Positions 22,844 through 32,804 of a stretch of 64,000 bases of DNA are shown one piece after another. The notes beneath the pieces were generated by a model that was not told the origin of the DNA, ran no database searches, and saw only the letters and a list, made by a program, of their open reading frames with translations. A program made the translations under genes and the position numbers. Every line of letters starts with the position of its first letter. Position 1 is the first letter of the stretch. The stretch spans positions 3,107,501-3,171,500 of the forward strand of contig JAWHQI010000262.1 of the NCBI GenBank assembly GCA_033032865.1, read 5' to 3'. Origin of the DNA: Dactylorhiza incarnata (Eukaryota > Streptophyta > Magnoliopsida > Asparagales > Orchidaceae).

Positions 22844-23875
22844 AGTAGTTTAAGTAGGAGAACTTGATAAAGGTAAACCTCGTCCCAAAATATCGGACGG
22901 AATGGTGCAACGACTTGTTAGCCCTGCGAGCTGGAGGCTCGGGAGGTTATGATATCAGGACGGGTTGGTCCTGTGAGCTGCAGGCTCGGGTGGTGAGATA
23001 ATCTTTACATTGCAAAATTAATGGTAGGTCTTCGATACTGGTCCAGTCATCACACCGTTGACAGTACGTTAACTCTAGCGTGGTGTGGTGGTTTAGAGGG
23101 CCAGTAGGTTGTTTTATTACGGTATGGAGGACAGTCCCTAATAACCCACACCTGACCCTAAAAGACTGGTTGGTTTGCCAGCAAGAGTACGCGAGAGTTT
23201 ACGGAAGTGCACCTAGGATGTGTATAACGACATACGTAAGGTCTAGGCCTGGAAGTGTGTATACTCTCCTAGGAGTGGAGTGCTCGAACCACTCTTTCAG
23301 TAGCCACGACGGAAGTACCTAAGAGGGTTGCTACCTCCGAAAGTGGGATCAAAAGCTTTGTGCGTGCAGAGTCATGTGGGTGAGTTGCATTGTATAAACA
23401 TATCATAACATATCAGAACATATATACTTCCTATAGGCATACATACTTGCAGATCCTTATCATATAAATTAGTATGAGCTCTTTTATATGATAAGTTACA
23501 ATTCCGGAAATCTTAACTTATATGTTTGTATGAGCATTCATATAAGCTAAGGTACTCCTGTGATGATTGTAGTAGTTTACTTGTTTCCGTTATTTACGCC
23601 ACACTTACTTACTTACCATTTTACTTACTGCTTCTTTACTGCTGTACATACTGCTTACTTGTACATACTCCTAGCTTAGAAATGTAAATGTTTTACTTTA
23701 CACACCTGCTAGTTTAGTTCTGTGTCACCTGCTTTTTGTTTTACCCCTTGTTGTCCTCCGCTTCCCGCACGGTACCTAGGAGTCGCGGGGGGAGATGAAT
23801 AAAAAATGGCTTAGTCTTTTTGACTAATGGTCGGATGTGGCCATAACACCAAGAGATCGAGGAGCTGGAGGAGCT
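22844..23875. other. Non-coding region between MITE and triplet array
   Basis: No ORF is convincing. A 22-bp block is imperfectly repeated (gcgagctggaggctcggg near 22926 and gtgagctgcaggctcggg near 22972). Around 23400-23720 there are many short tandem motifs (acatatca, cttacttac). The region resembles the untranslated part of a large LTR element, but no boundary was found. Confidence 0.35.
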
Positions 23876-23879
23876 AGAG

Positions 23880-23882
23880 CAG

Positions 23883-23917
<35 letters not shown>

Positions 23918-23923
23918 ATACTG

Positions 23924-23972
<49 letters not shown>

Positions 23973-24932
23973 CACTACCATTACCACTACCACTACCACT
24001 ACCACTACCACTACCACTACCACTACCACAACCACTACGACTATGACTACGACTACTACTACAACTACCACTACCTCTACCACTACCACTACGACTACTA
24101 CACCTACTACCACTACCACTATCACTACCACTACTACCACTACGACTACCACGACTACTACTACCACGACTACAACAACTACTACGACTACTACTACAAC
24201 TACGACAATGACTACGACTACTACTATGACTACTACTATGACTACCACTACAACTACCACTACTACCACTACCACTACCACTACCACTACCACTACCACC
24301 ACGACTACCACTACTACTATGACTACTACTACGACTACTACTACGACTACTACTACGAATACTACTATGACTACTACTATGACTACTACTACTACGACTA
24401 CTACTACGACTACTACTACGACTACTACTACGACTACTACTACGACTACTACTATGACTACTACTACGACTACTACTACGACTACTACTACGACTACTAC
24501 TATGACTACCACTACTAAGACTACCACGACTACGACTACGGCTATGACTACGACTACCACTACGACTACCACTACGAATACCACTATGACTACCACTACG
24601 ACTACTACTACGACTACTATCACTACTATGGCTACTACTACTACTACGATTACGACTACCACTACCACTACCACTACGACTACCACTATGACTACGAATA
24701 TGACTACCATTACCACTACCACTACCACGAGCACAACAACTACCACGACGACGATGACTACGGCGACGGCCACGATGACTACGACCACGACGACGATGAC
24801 TACGACGATTATGATGACTATGACGAATACGACGACTACGATGACTCTGACGACTATGATGACTACGACGACTACTATGACTACAATGACTATGACGACT
24901 ATGATGACTACAATGACTACGACGACTACGAC
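23880..24932. repeat. NAC-triplet array, left part
   Basis: Over a kilobase of DNA has period 3, in which A and C stay fixed and the third base alternates among T, C and G (ACT, ACC, ACG). Occasional ATG and ACA triplets are the products expected from deamination of methylated ACG. Higher-order patterns such as ACTACTACG are visible. The array is cut at 24932 by element A. It resumes at 46034, is cut again at 46074 by gypsy element 2, and resumes at 61358. Confidence 0.95.
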
Positions 24933-25642
24933 TGTACAACCCTGTATTCGCCGAGTGGGCTCCCAGGACCCAAGAGGTCTTTTAAGACATTATTTTCCAG
25001 CATGGTCCCAGGAAGGGAGAGGGGTAGAGCGGTGGAGGCGGAGGTCTTCCACTCGCCCAGCCACACGGGGGTGAGAGGAGGAGCCCGCAGGCCCCTCTCA
25101 CCCCCGCCCCAGCAAGGTGGACGAGAGGAGGAGACCGCATGCCACTCTCACCCACGCCCTAGCAGGGGGACGAGGAGGAGGAGCCCGCAGGCCCCTCTCG
25201 CCGCCGCCCCAGCAAGGGGTGACAAGGAGGAGCCCGCAAGCCCCTCTCGACCCCGCCCTAGCAGGGGGGCGAGGAGGAGGAGCCCGCAGGCCCCTCTCGC
25301 CCCCACCCCAGCAGGGGGGGTGAGAGGAGGAGCCCGCAGGCCCCTCTCGCCCCCTCCCCAGCAAGGGGGCCGAGAGGAGGAGCCCGCAGGCCCCTCTCGC
25401 CCCCGCCCCAGCAAGGGGGTGAACAGGAGGAGCCCTCAGGCCCCTCTCGCCCCAGCCCAGCAGGGGGAGAGGAGGAGGAGCCCGCAGGCCCCTCTCGCCC
25501 CCGCCCTAGCAGGGGGGCGAGGAGGAGGAGCCCATAGGCCCCTCTCGCCCCCACTCCAGCAGGGGGCGAGCCGGAGGTGGCCGACCCCTCAGGCTTGCTC
25601 CGCCCCAGCCCCTTGTGGGGGGCAAGGGGTGGAGGTGGGCGA
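24933..25642 (+). repeat. 5' LTR of element A, part 1
   Basis: The first 710 bases of the LTR, up to the insertion of element B. The final five bases, GGCGA, are the duplication made by B. The LTR continues at 40245. Most of this part is a GC-rich minisatellite, described separately. Confidence 0.92.
25050..25600. repeat. GC-rich minisatellite in the element A 5' LTR
   Basis: About a dozen units of roughly 45 bp contain GAGGAGGAGCCCGCAGGCCC followed by CTCTCGCCCCC and CAGCAGGGGG. Every frame is open over parts of it, which explains several Pro/Gly/Ala-rich ORFs that are not genes. The 3' LTR has the corresponding array at about 45050-45520 with a different unit arrangement. Confidence 0.9.
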
Positions 25643-27195
25643 TGATGTGCGAATCATAGCACACCGCTATAGGCGGTAGTAAGACTGCGGCACGAAACGA
25701 CAGTTTACCGATCGTTCAAGTAATATAAAATGGGAATGAATCCCCAAGTATCGATCTCAAAGGAACACAGTAAGCTGGAGTTTATTATCGAGGAAGGACT
25801 TGAGATTGAAGTCCTTTCGAGCGGATGGATGCAGAAATGGGGGATTTGGTTTGTGGAAAATAAAAGAAAACAACTTAAACTACTCCTATGCAATGCCGCT
25901 ATGCAAAGCTTCGCTCGGCGGGATGGAAGACTACGTAGGCCTTGAGCGCACTACTTCGTTGGGTGGATGGGCGAGTAGGCAAGCAGAATCGAACAATGCA
26001 GGCCTTGAGCGCGCTGCTTCGTTAAGCGGGATGGATTACACGGGCCGCGATGCCACGCTTCGATAGGCGGATGGACGAGTAGGCTAACGGAATGAGGGTC
26101 GTAAACACCTCGTCGACAAGCACGCCACTAGCAATTGCTAGTGCGGCACCGGACACGGTAGTGGAGTGGAAAATGGATGGCGGCGTACCTCATTAACACA
26201 CATGAACTAAATAATTCCAAATAAATGAAATAAGCATTACAAAGCATAGTTCATAGCATACATCATCAAAATATAGAGATTACAAACATTACATCAACAT
26301 AAGGAAGAGAAAAAGGCAAGAGATACGACCGAATCCGGAGGCTCGTTGTAGATTCACGGTAGGAAGCACCGGGTTGTCAATCTGCGTCCTAGCTCGGTCC
26401 CAACTATCGTCCAGGGTAGAGGAGGGCTGTCACACCTCCCAATGGACCCGTCTTCTCCAGCGTTTTACATTCCGGCCACGTCCGATGGGAAGAAATCCTT
26501 CCTTGGCGATGAAGATGAGTGTAGAATCTCCTCCTTGAAGCCCTTGGATGATGGAGGGGGCCTAGGGGGCGAACACCTGCGGAAATGGGCGGAACGACGG
26601 AGCTGGCGAGAAAAACGGTGAAGGATCTGACCTAATTCGCGAGCAGGAATATTTATAGGCGCTGGAATAAACAGTGCGCACGATCATTGGCGCACGACCA
26701 GTGGTCGTGCGCACTAGAATCCTGTGATCGTGCGCCTGCCTGGGTGGAGCCGGCAATGTAAGAAATTTATAAAATACCATGTTCGCACGACCAGTGGCGC
26801 ACGACCGGTGGTCGTGCGCACTATCGTAGGTGGTCGTGCGCACTGGTCGAAACAGAACTCATAAAATTGATGTTAAGTGCGCACGAACAGAGGCGCACGA
26901 CCGGTGGTCGTGCACAATATCGTTTATGGTCGTGCGCACTATCCGAGACAGAACTCAAAAAATAGGGTTAAGTGCACATGATCAGCGGCGCACGACCAGT
27001 GGTCGTGCGCAATAGAAACAGTGATCGTGCGCAGTGTTCCTGTACAGAATTGTACCGAGAACACCCGCACGACTCCTGTTCCAGCACAACCACGAATCCA
27101 GCCACTGAAAGTGGCACTTAACAATCCATGAAAACTACTAAGAATGAAGAACATGAAATAACACCAAAAACGGGCCTAGAGGTGCACTTAGCATG
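25643..27195 (-). repeat. 3' LTR of element B, main part
   Basis: This is the left LTR. It is interrupted at 27195 by element C; the last 100 bases are at 35299-35398. It contains four 23-bp palindromes (26690-27010) and a minus-strand TATA box (CCTATAAAT, 26651-26659). Compared with the right LTR it has several substitutions and an 18-bp difference within the palindrome cluster. Confidence 0.92.
26690..27010. repeat. Four spaced palindromes in the element B LTR
   Basis: GCGCACGACC-R-GTGGTCGTGCGC-type palindromes (center CAG or CGG) occur at 26690-26712, 26797-26819, 26893-26914 (one arm shortened) and 26988-27010. They are spaced about 95-107 bp. Additional half sites (gcgcacgatc, gtgatcgtgcgc) lie between. 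The right LTR carries the matching set at about 39648-39960, with more substitutions. Confidence 0.9.
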
Positions 27196-27807
27196 TGTAC
27201 AATCCTCATTCTCCGAGGGTGGACCCGCCCAAGGCCACGTAGGCAGAGGTCAAAGTCAAAGAGTCAATACAACAGTCAAGCTTAGGAGAAGAAGACAGCC
27301 TAGGCGAGTAGGGGTGCACTCGTGCGAGTAGCTCGGATACTCGCCAAAAGGTGGGCGACCATAGGTGATACTCGCCCATTTGCCCGGGGAGATCGCCTCA
27401 ATGTCGCTAGTCGTCGGGCAGGGGCTGGGCTATAAAACCCCCCTACCCCTTGGTTTTCCTATAAATAGGACCCCAGGGGTACTTTGATTGGCACCTGGAC
27501 TTGAGCTCTCGAAACCCTGCTCTTGCATTCTGGAACCTGTCGCACTTGGCCGCTACTCCCGGTACTAGCCAAGTCGGTGCCTTCCTCGTACCCTGCTCAG
27601 CCATTCTTTGGTCTTGGAGGGGAAGTCTCTTTAGAGCTTCTGGGTACGTGGTGGGACCTCCCTGCCGTAGCGACCTGGGGTCCTTTTGTTGTTTCTCTCA
27701 TAGCTTCCCCGTAGTCGCCAGCTTAGTCATCTCGTTGGACTGCTGGGCGAGTAGTCTCCGGCTGCATTTGTCCGAATCTTGAGGTCAGGATTTTCCTGGC
27801 GTCAACA
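27196..27807 (+). repeat. 5' LTR of element C
   Basis: 612 bp. A TATA box TATAAATAGG lies at 27460-27469, with a second TATAAAA at 27431. Several TACTCGC/GCGAGTA motifs occur at about 27304-27376 and 27749. Confidence 0.93.
27460..27469 (+). promoter_or_regulatory. LTR TATA box of element C
   Basis: TATAAATAGG in the 5' LTR, followed by GC-rich sequence. The same box is at 34877-34886 in the 3' LTR. Element A LTRs have equivalents near 40396 and at 45733-45742. Confidence 0.7.
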
Positions 27808-27865
27808 CTTTGGTGTGGTGAGCGTGGACAGTAGCCAGAGAAAGAAAGCTTAGTGGGAAGAAAAG

Positions 27866-28693
27866 ATGGTTGTTGTAGGCGACCATGAGGATGCTGTCGG
27901 CAACTCGGCCGGTGGTGGCGAGTTTGTGACGTTAGCAGTCTTCGAGGAGTTCGCGTGGCGGATAGAAGAGTCCTTGCGCGTAGTCCTTCAATCTCGCGCG
28001 GAAGGAGCGGCGACCTCGCCTCATCGCCCGATTCTGACCGAAGAAGGTGCTCATCCTCGGCGAGCAGGGAAGGAGCATGGAGAGGAGCTGGAGCGACCAA
28101 GGAGGTCACAGTTCTACTCGCAAATCTCGCAGGGAGCTGATTGACGTCGATTCCGCAAAGAGGAGGCGCAGGCGAGGTACTTCGATACTCACCATGTTAG
28201 CGAGTATGGGGACGATACTCGCCAAGAAGAAGGTCGTTGCCAGTTTGGTGAGAAGCCATTCAGGGAGGAGACCGTCGCCGCGCCAGTGCCAGAAGGATTC
28301 ATAGATCCTGCGATGAATTATTGCTCGGGGAGAGACGACCCTATCCGTCGAGGGAAGAGGCGTAACCGGAGGAATAGCCGGAGGAGGAATAAAGATCGGG
28401 TAAGCCAAGAATGTCAAGGAAGGATCAGGGTCGGGGAGGTAGGAGTGAGTTTTGGAGAAGCGGAGCTCAGATCTTTCCGCAAAACGAATTTCCACCAGGC
28501 CTACCGCCAGAATGTCGCTCCAACCTCTCAAGCGCCATCACCGCTAGAGGAAATCACTTTCTCGGAGGAAGGCATGTTAAGGGATGAGAATCCCTTCCAT
28601 GGGGCCCATGTGATTGATGCGATCGTCGAAGACTTCACCGTCAACCGAATTCTGGAGTGCAACGGAGGATCTGTCCGTGTCGTCTTTACGTGA
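27866..28693 (+). pseudogene. Element C gag-protease remnant
   Basis: The frame starts at ATG 27866 (MVVVGDHEDAVG). It has an acidic N-terminal part, then breaks at 28144. A later frame (28286-28693) is Arg-rich and ends with ITFSEEGM, HVIDAIVEDFTVNRIL and NGGS. This is the conserved start of the Tat-lineage protease, where the family has a DxGSS-type active site; the Asp is missing here. Most of gag, including any zinc knuckle, is lost. The product cannot be a working capsid or protease. Confidence 0.75.
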
Positions 28694-28796
28694 TTCATAC
28701 GAACACGTTCGACGACCTGGAAATCAAGGTGAGAAGGATGACGATCTTGGATGGCTCCCTTTTTTGATTTCTCAGGTAAGCGAAAGAAGGCGGACG

Positions 28797-28900
28797 CGAC
28801 AGGAAGATCAACCGCCGTCGGGAAGCTTAACCCAGGATGGGAAGAACCCTTCATCGTGAAGGGGAGCTGTTGGAAAACACCTGGAAGGGCGACAACCTGA
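28797..28900 (+). pseudogene. Scrap of the integrase C-terminus in element C
   Basis: GKLNPGWEEPFIVKG matches the conserved end of the Tat integrase, which normally reads (K/R)LxPNWEGPYxV. It follows the protease remnant by only about 100 bases. RT, RNase H and nearly all of integrase have therefore been removed by deletion. Downstream codons are frameshifted. Confidence 0.7.
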
Positions 28901-30418
28901 AAAGGTTTGGCTGCTAAGCGGGAGTATGTACACATCCCACCCCTGTAAATGTATTGTCCATAAATAAAATGATCACCTTCCTGAAACATGGGAAATGATG
29001 AGTCTTTTGTCACTTCCAGCTATGTGTTTTCAAGAAACAGAAGAAAAGCAGGCAAAGCCGATCTCCGCGTTAGGTTGGGAAACTGGCCTCCGACTTGATT
29101 CTCGTAAAAGCCCAGAACGGGTGATGGGACAATGCCTCGGTATACGTCCCCCTAAGTCCAAGCCTCTGCAATGACGGCCGAGATCAGCTCCCCCCTTGCA
29201 CGTTGGCCGCGGTTCCCACCGACTGCATTTCTCATCCGATTGGTGAGATTATCAGGAAGAAGTCTGGACGCCGACCTCACAACTCGACGAAGAGATGATC
29301 GACTTAACCGATCAGGAGACAGTGCCTCGGTTGTTCGTTTCCGAGTTTTTTTTTCCTCATATTGTGTGAGTTAATGTGCTTAAGTGTGCTTAACCCCCCC
29401 CCCCCCCCCCCCCCGCCCCCCCGTTCAAATTGTTGAGCAACAGGCAACAGGTTGGGTCGACATTCAGCACGAGAGAAGGATGGGGAACTTAGGATGCTAT
29501 GATCCCTTGGAAGGTGCTCCATTGGAATCCCCCTACTATCATTCCCTACCGGACGATCTGCTTGTTAATATCCATCACCACCAGTTGGTAAACGAGCCTC
29601 CGACTTGTACCTCGTAAAAACCTAGAACGGATGATGGGACAGTGCCTCGGTTCAGCAACCCTCTAAGACCAAGCCTCTGCATTGACGGTCGAGATCAGCT
29701 CCCCCCTTGCATGTTGGCCACAGTTCGTATCGACTGCGCTTCTCATTCGACTGGAGGGATTACCAGGAGAAAGTCTGGACGCTGATATCCTGACTCGGAC
29801 AAAGAGGTGATCGATTCGACCGACCGAAGAACGAAGACTTCAAGCATCCAAGTAGGATGGTGGCCTAAGGACGGTGTGTCCCCTTGGACCTGTTCGGCTG
29901 CCATGCCATACTTGACGTCATCCTTTGAAGACACTAGGCTTTCAAGTAGGGGAGAGGCCTCGGGATGATATGTCCCCCCGGGCCTCCCCGACTGCTAAAC
30001 CCTGCTTCTTCCTTCCCTTGAAGAGCTGCTTTGATTCTTGCTTAAAATCCTAACGACGCTCTTCACTAGGTGCAAGTCAAGGCCTCAGGAGCAAGTCTGC
30101 AGGTGCGAAGATGATGGTGCGAGCATGCATTGCCGAATATGCAGGAGCGAGCATTCATCCTCGCCGAGATCCTAAGAGCCTAGCGAGCGCTCAACCTCGC
30201 CTCGAGCCTAGGAGCCTAAGCAACATACAAGCAAGGAAGTAAGTACGAAAGCAAAGAGCAGGCAAGCAAAAAATCCAGTTCCTTTCATATGCAAAAAATC
30301 TTGTGTATACTACAAGTTACAGGTGCGAGTAGAAAGATGCGAGTATCTACACAGCGAGTAAGAGCCTACTCGGCATGGTTACGAAAAGAAGAAAAGCAAA
30401 GGCAACTACAAAAGGCGA
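28901..30418. other. Element C non-coding region with a direct duplication and a C tract
   Basis: No ORF is supported. About 29075-29245 is repeated at about 29598-29775 (shared landmarks: gatgggacaRtgcctcggt and gagatcagctcccccctt). A run of about 20 C residues interrupted by one G lies at 29394-29422. Rows of GCGAGTA motifs appear from 30324 onward, just past the end of antisense gene 1. Confidence 0.6.
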
Positions 30419-32320
30419 CTATACATCCTCGCCACCATCCTCGCCACCATCCTCGCCACCATCCTCGCCGTCAGGATCAAGATCCTCGCCATCATCACCC
30501 TCGTCCTCAGAACCGTCATCTTCGGAACCGGTGGATGAGGATGAGAGATCTCGCATAGGGGAAGTGGACTCTTCGGCTAGTAATGCCGGGATGATGTCCA
30601 TGACCGTCAGATGCATTGCCTCCAGCTTCAAGAAGCCATCGGCCTTCAAGCTGCTCAGGACCACCTTCCCGGTTGCTCGAGCGATCTCCCGGCGGATATG
30701 CGCCATATCGTCGCCGACTATCCGGATCTGCTTGCCCACCCTGGAGGGGCCCGCCGACGAAGGCTGTTGCTCGGCAGGCCGAGTCTCCAACGCAGCGATT
30801 CGCACTTGGGCGGCCTCCAAGGTTTGCCGAGTATCCTCCACCTCCTTCTCCAGCTGGGACACTTTCTTCGCCATTTCCAACTCGGCGGCCTGTACAGATA
30901 TAAACAGCGGTTAGCGAGCATCCATTAGCGCAGAAGGCGACTATCTCCGAGATCGAAAAGGCGACGAGCGAGTACCTCCTGGTCTTTCCACTTGGTGGCC
31001 TCCAGCCCCAGGGAGATGAGCTTCTTGGCCTGGATCTTGATCATCTGCTCATATTCGAGCAGTTTCCTCGCCGTCGCATGCCCAAGCTCGACAGCCCGCA
31101 GGTTGGCTCGCGAGCTCTGATGGGCGAGATATTCGGCCGAGACCTCTTGCAAGGATTCGGCGTCCGCGCGACCATAGAGGGCGAACGAAATGTCGAACGC
31201 CTCGCCCGCATCCTCCCAATCCTACGACCAGGCGGGGAGGTTGGTGCTCAAGGTCACTTCATGGGCTCGCTCAGCCCAGGACACCAGAGGGCGACCATAA
31301 GCATCCTCGCTGCCCCCACCTTCGCCGAAGAGAGGATGGCCGCTAGGCTCGCCCTCCTCCGATGGATCGGCCCTCGCTTTCAGGTCCCTCTTGGCGACCT
31401 CCTTCTTTCTCCCAGGCTCGGCGAACTTCGCCTTGGATTTCCTCTTCTTCGAGGGCCCAGCATCATCGCCGGCGACCTCCTGATCATCGCCGCCGGGCGA
31501 CAAATCAACCAAGGCAGGAGTCCCCGCCTTCGGCGCCAAGGGAAGAAGCTCGCTCGGCAAAGAGCGAGTAGCTGCAACAAAACATAAAGAGAAAACGTTA
31601 GACACCGGCTGAAGACGAATTGGCGAGTATGACCTAATGCTCGTTTAGGCGACTACCTTCACCAGGGAACACCTCCGAGAGCTCATCTATTCGCCTCCTC
31701 CAGAAGACGACATCCAGCCGGCGACCTCGGAAGCTGTCGAGTAGCTTCTCCCGGCTTTCCTCCAGGTAAGGAGTGGCGAACGCACTCTCGGCCGGCTGGA
31801 AAGAGGAAGTCGGCACGACGCCAAAGTCGCCCTTAATGACGACTATGCACTCCGTCCAGCGATGGTTCTTGTTCGCCGTGCCGACTAGGGTGCAGACATG
31901 GCTGCACAAAAAGACGACGCCTTCGCCAGTGGCGCCATAGTGGAATACTCGCCGGAAGACGGAGAGATCAAAGGCGATCCCCTGATCGCGCAGGTAGCAG
32001 AGGAACCCCACGATCATCGCCACTCCGTTTGGATTGATCTGCGCCAGGACTATCCCGTGGTAGCGGAGGATCTGGCAAACCTCCGGCCACAAGGGTAGTC
32101 GCAGGCCGACTTCAAAGTGGCGGATGGGGAAGACCAGCTCGGCCGCCGAGAAAGAATTCAGGCGTTCATCCTCACGAGGAAGCCTGGCGACATATCCCGG
32201 CGATAAGTACTTGGCGGAGAACTCCTTCAAGTCGCTCGGCCGAGTAATCGGCTTCTTGAAGGAATTTGCCTCGAAGTTCTTCGCGTGACTTGCACGGCGA
32301 ATAGCTGCCTCGTCAGCCAT
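30419..32320 (-). CDS. Antisense gene 1 of element C: three exons, gypsy-type transposon domain protein
   Basis: Exons on the minus strand: 32320-31657, 31571-30976 and 30889-30419. Introns of 85 and 86 nt have GT...AG ends (gaag/gtagtc with ttgcag/ct, and caggag/gtactc with tacag/gcc). The reading frame is kept across both (phases 1 and 0). I chose ATG 32320 (MADEAAIRR); an ATG 54 bases upstream is possible. Exon 1 carries a domain like the putative gypsy-type transposon domain of antisense plant ORFs (FEVGLRLPLWPEV, QINPNGVAMIVGFLCYL, about residues 65-105). Exon 2 has a basic patch SKKRKSKAKF. Exon 3 begins with a coiled coil and ends in an acidic repeat (GEDGGEDGGED). One in-frame TAG lies at 31222-31224, so this copy would make a truncated protein unless read through. 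The role is unknown; a nuclear regulator is possible. Confidence 0.7.
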
Positions 32321-32440
32321 CCAAGAGTGGAAGGATTGAAGAAGCGAGTAGCGAAGTGGCGAGGAGAGGAGCAATCGAGAGATAGTCGCTAGAAGAAAGG
32401 GAAGCTCGTCAAGAGAGTAATAAATACGTATCCACCCCCC

Positions 32441-32450
32441 CTATTTATAG
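32441..32450 (-). promoter_or_regulatory. TATA box of antisense gene 1
   Basis: CTATAAATAG on the minus strand, about 120 bases upstream of the chosen ATG at 32320 and followed by a G run. It is the best promoter-like match in the region. Confidence 0.6.
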
Positions 32451-32804
32451 TACTCGACAAAGCTTGGCTTCCCGCGTACGCCACCGCGAGCGCGAGTAGG
32501 AGGTGGCGCGTATCGAGGAAAAGTCGCCAAAACCTAGGGTGCACGTCAAATCACTGATGTCGAACGAGCGAGCACCTGCATCGAATTTTTAGGCTACTCG
32601 CAACATCAACGCGACATTTAACAAATACTCGCGGAAACAAAAGACAGAAAAGAAAATCAAGACATCACAGCAAACAGGAAAGACAACAAAGGCGATATTC
32701 ATACTCGCCAAATAACAAATTACTTGAAGAAATCAAATAGTTCAGAATTACAAACATTTGCCAAAAGGCTACAAGCGACTACAAAAGGAAAAGAGGGCAG
32801 GATC

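Noticed and set aside
23824..25074. Long ORFs encoding polythreonine, polyvaline and Ser/Arg/Gly repeats on both strands
   Set aside because: They are produced by the period-3 array; all frames stay open because stop codons cannot occur in NAC repeats. No codon bias or flanking domain supports a gene.
25002..25679. Pro/Gly/Arg-rich ORFs that look like collagen- or extensin-like proteins
   Set aside because: They follow the GC-rich LTR minisatellite of element A, change frame freely and are open on both strands.
27810..27828. tRNA-derived primer-binding site in elements A and C
   Set aside because: The conserved TTTGGTG(C/T)GGTGAGCGTGG after the LTR is in the right place, but I cannot match it with confidence to a particular tRNA, so no tRNA is named.
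30375..30914. Plus-strand Ser/Pro-rich ORF of 179 codons
   Set aside because: It is the shadow of exon 3 of antisense gene 1, whose strand has splice sites and domain continuity.
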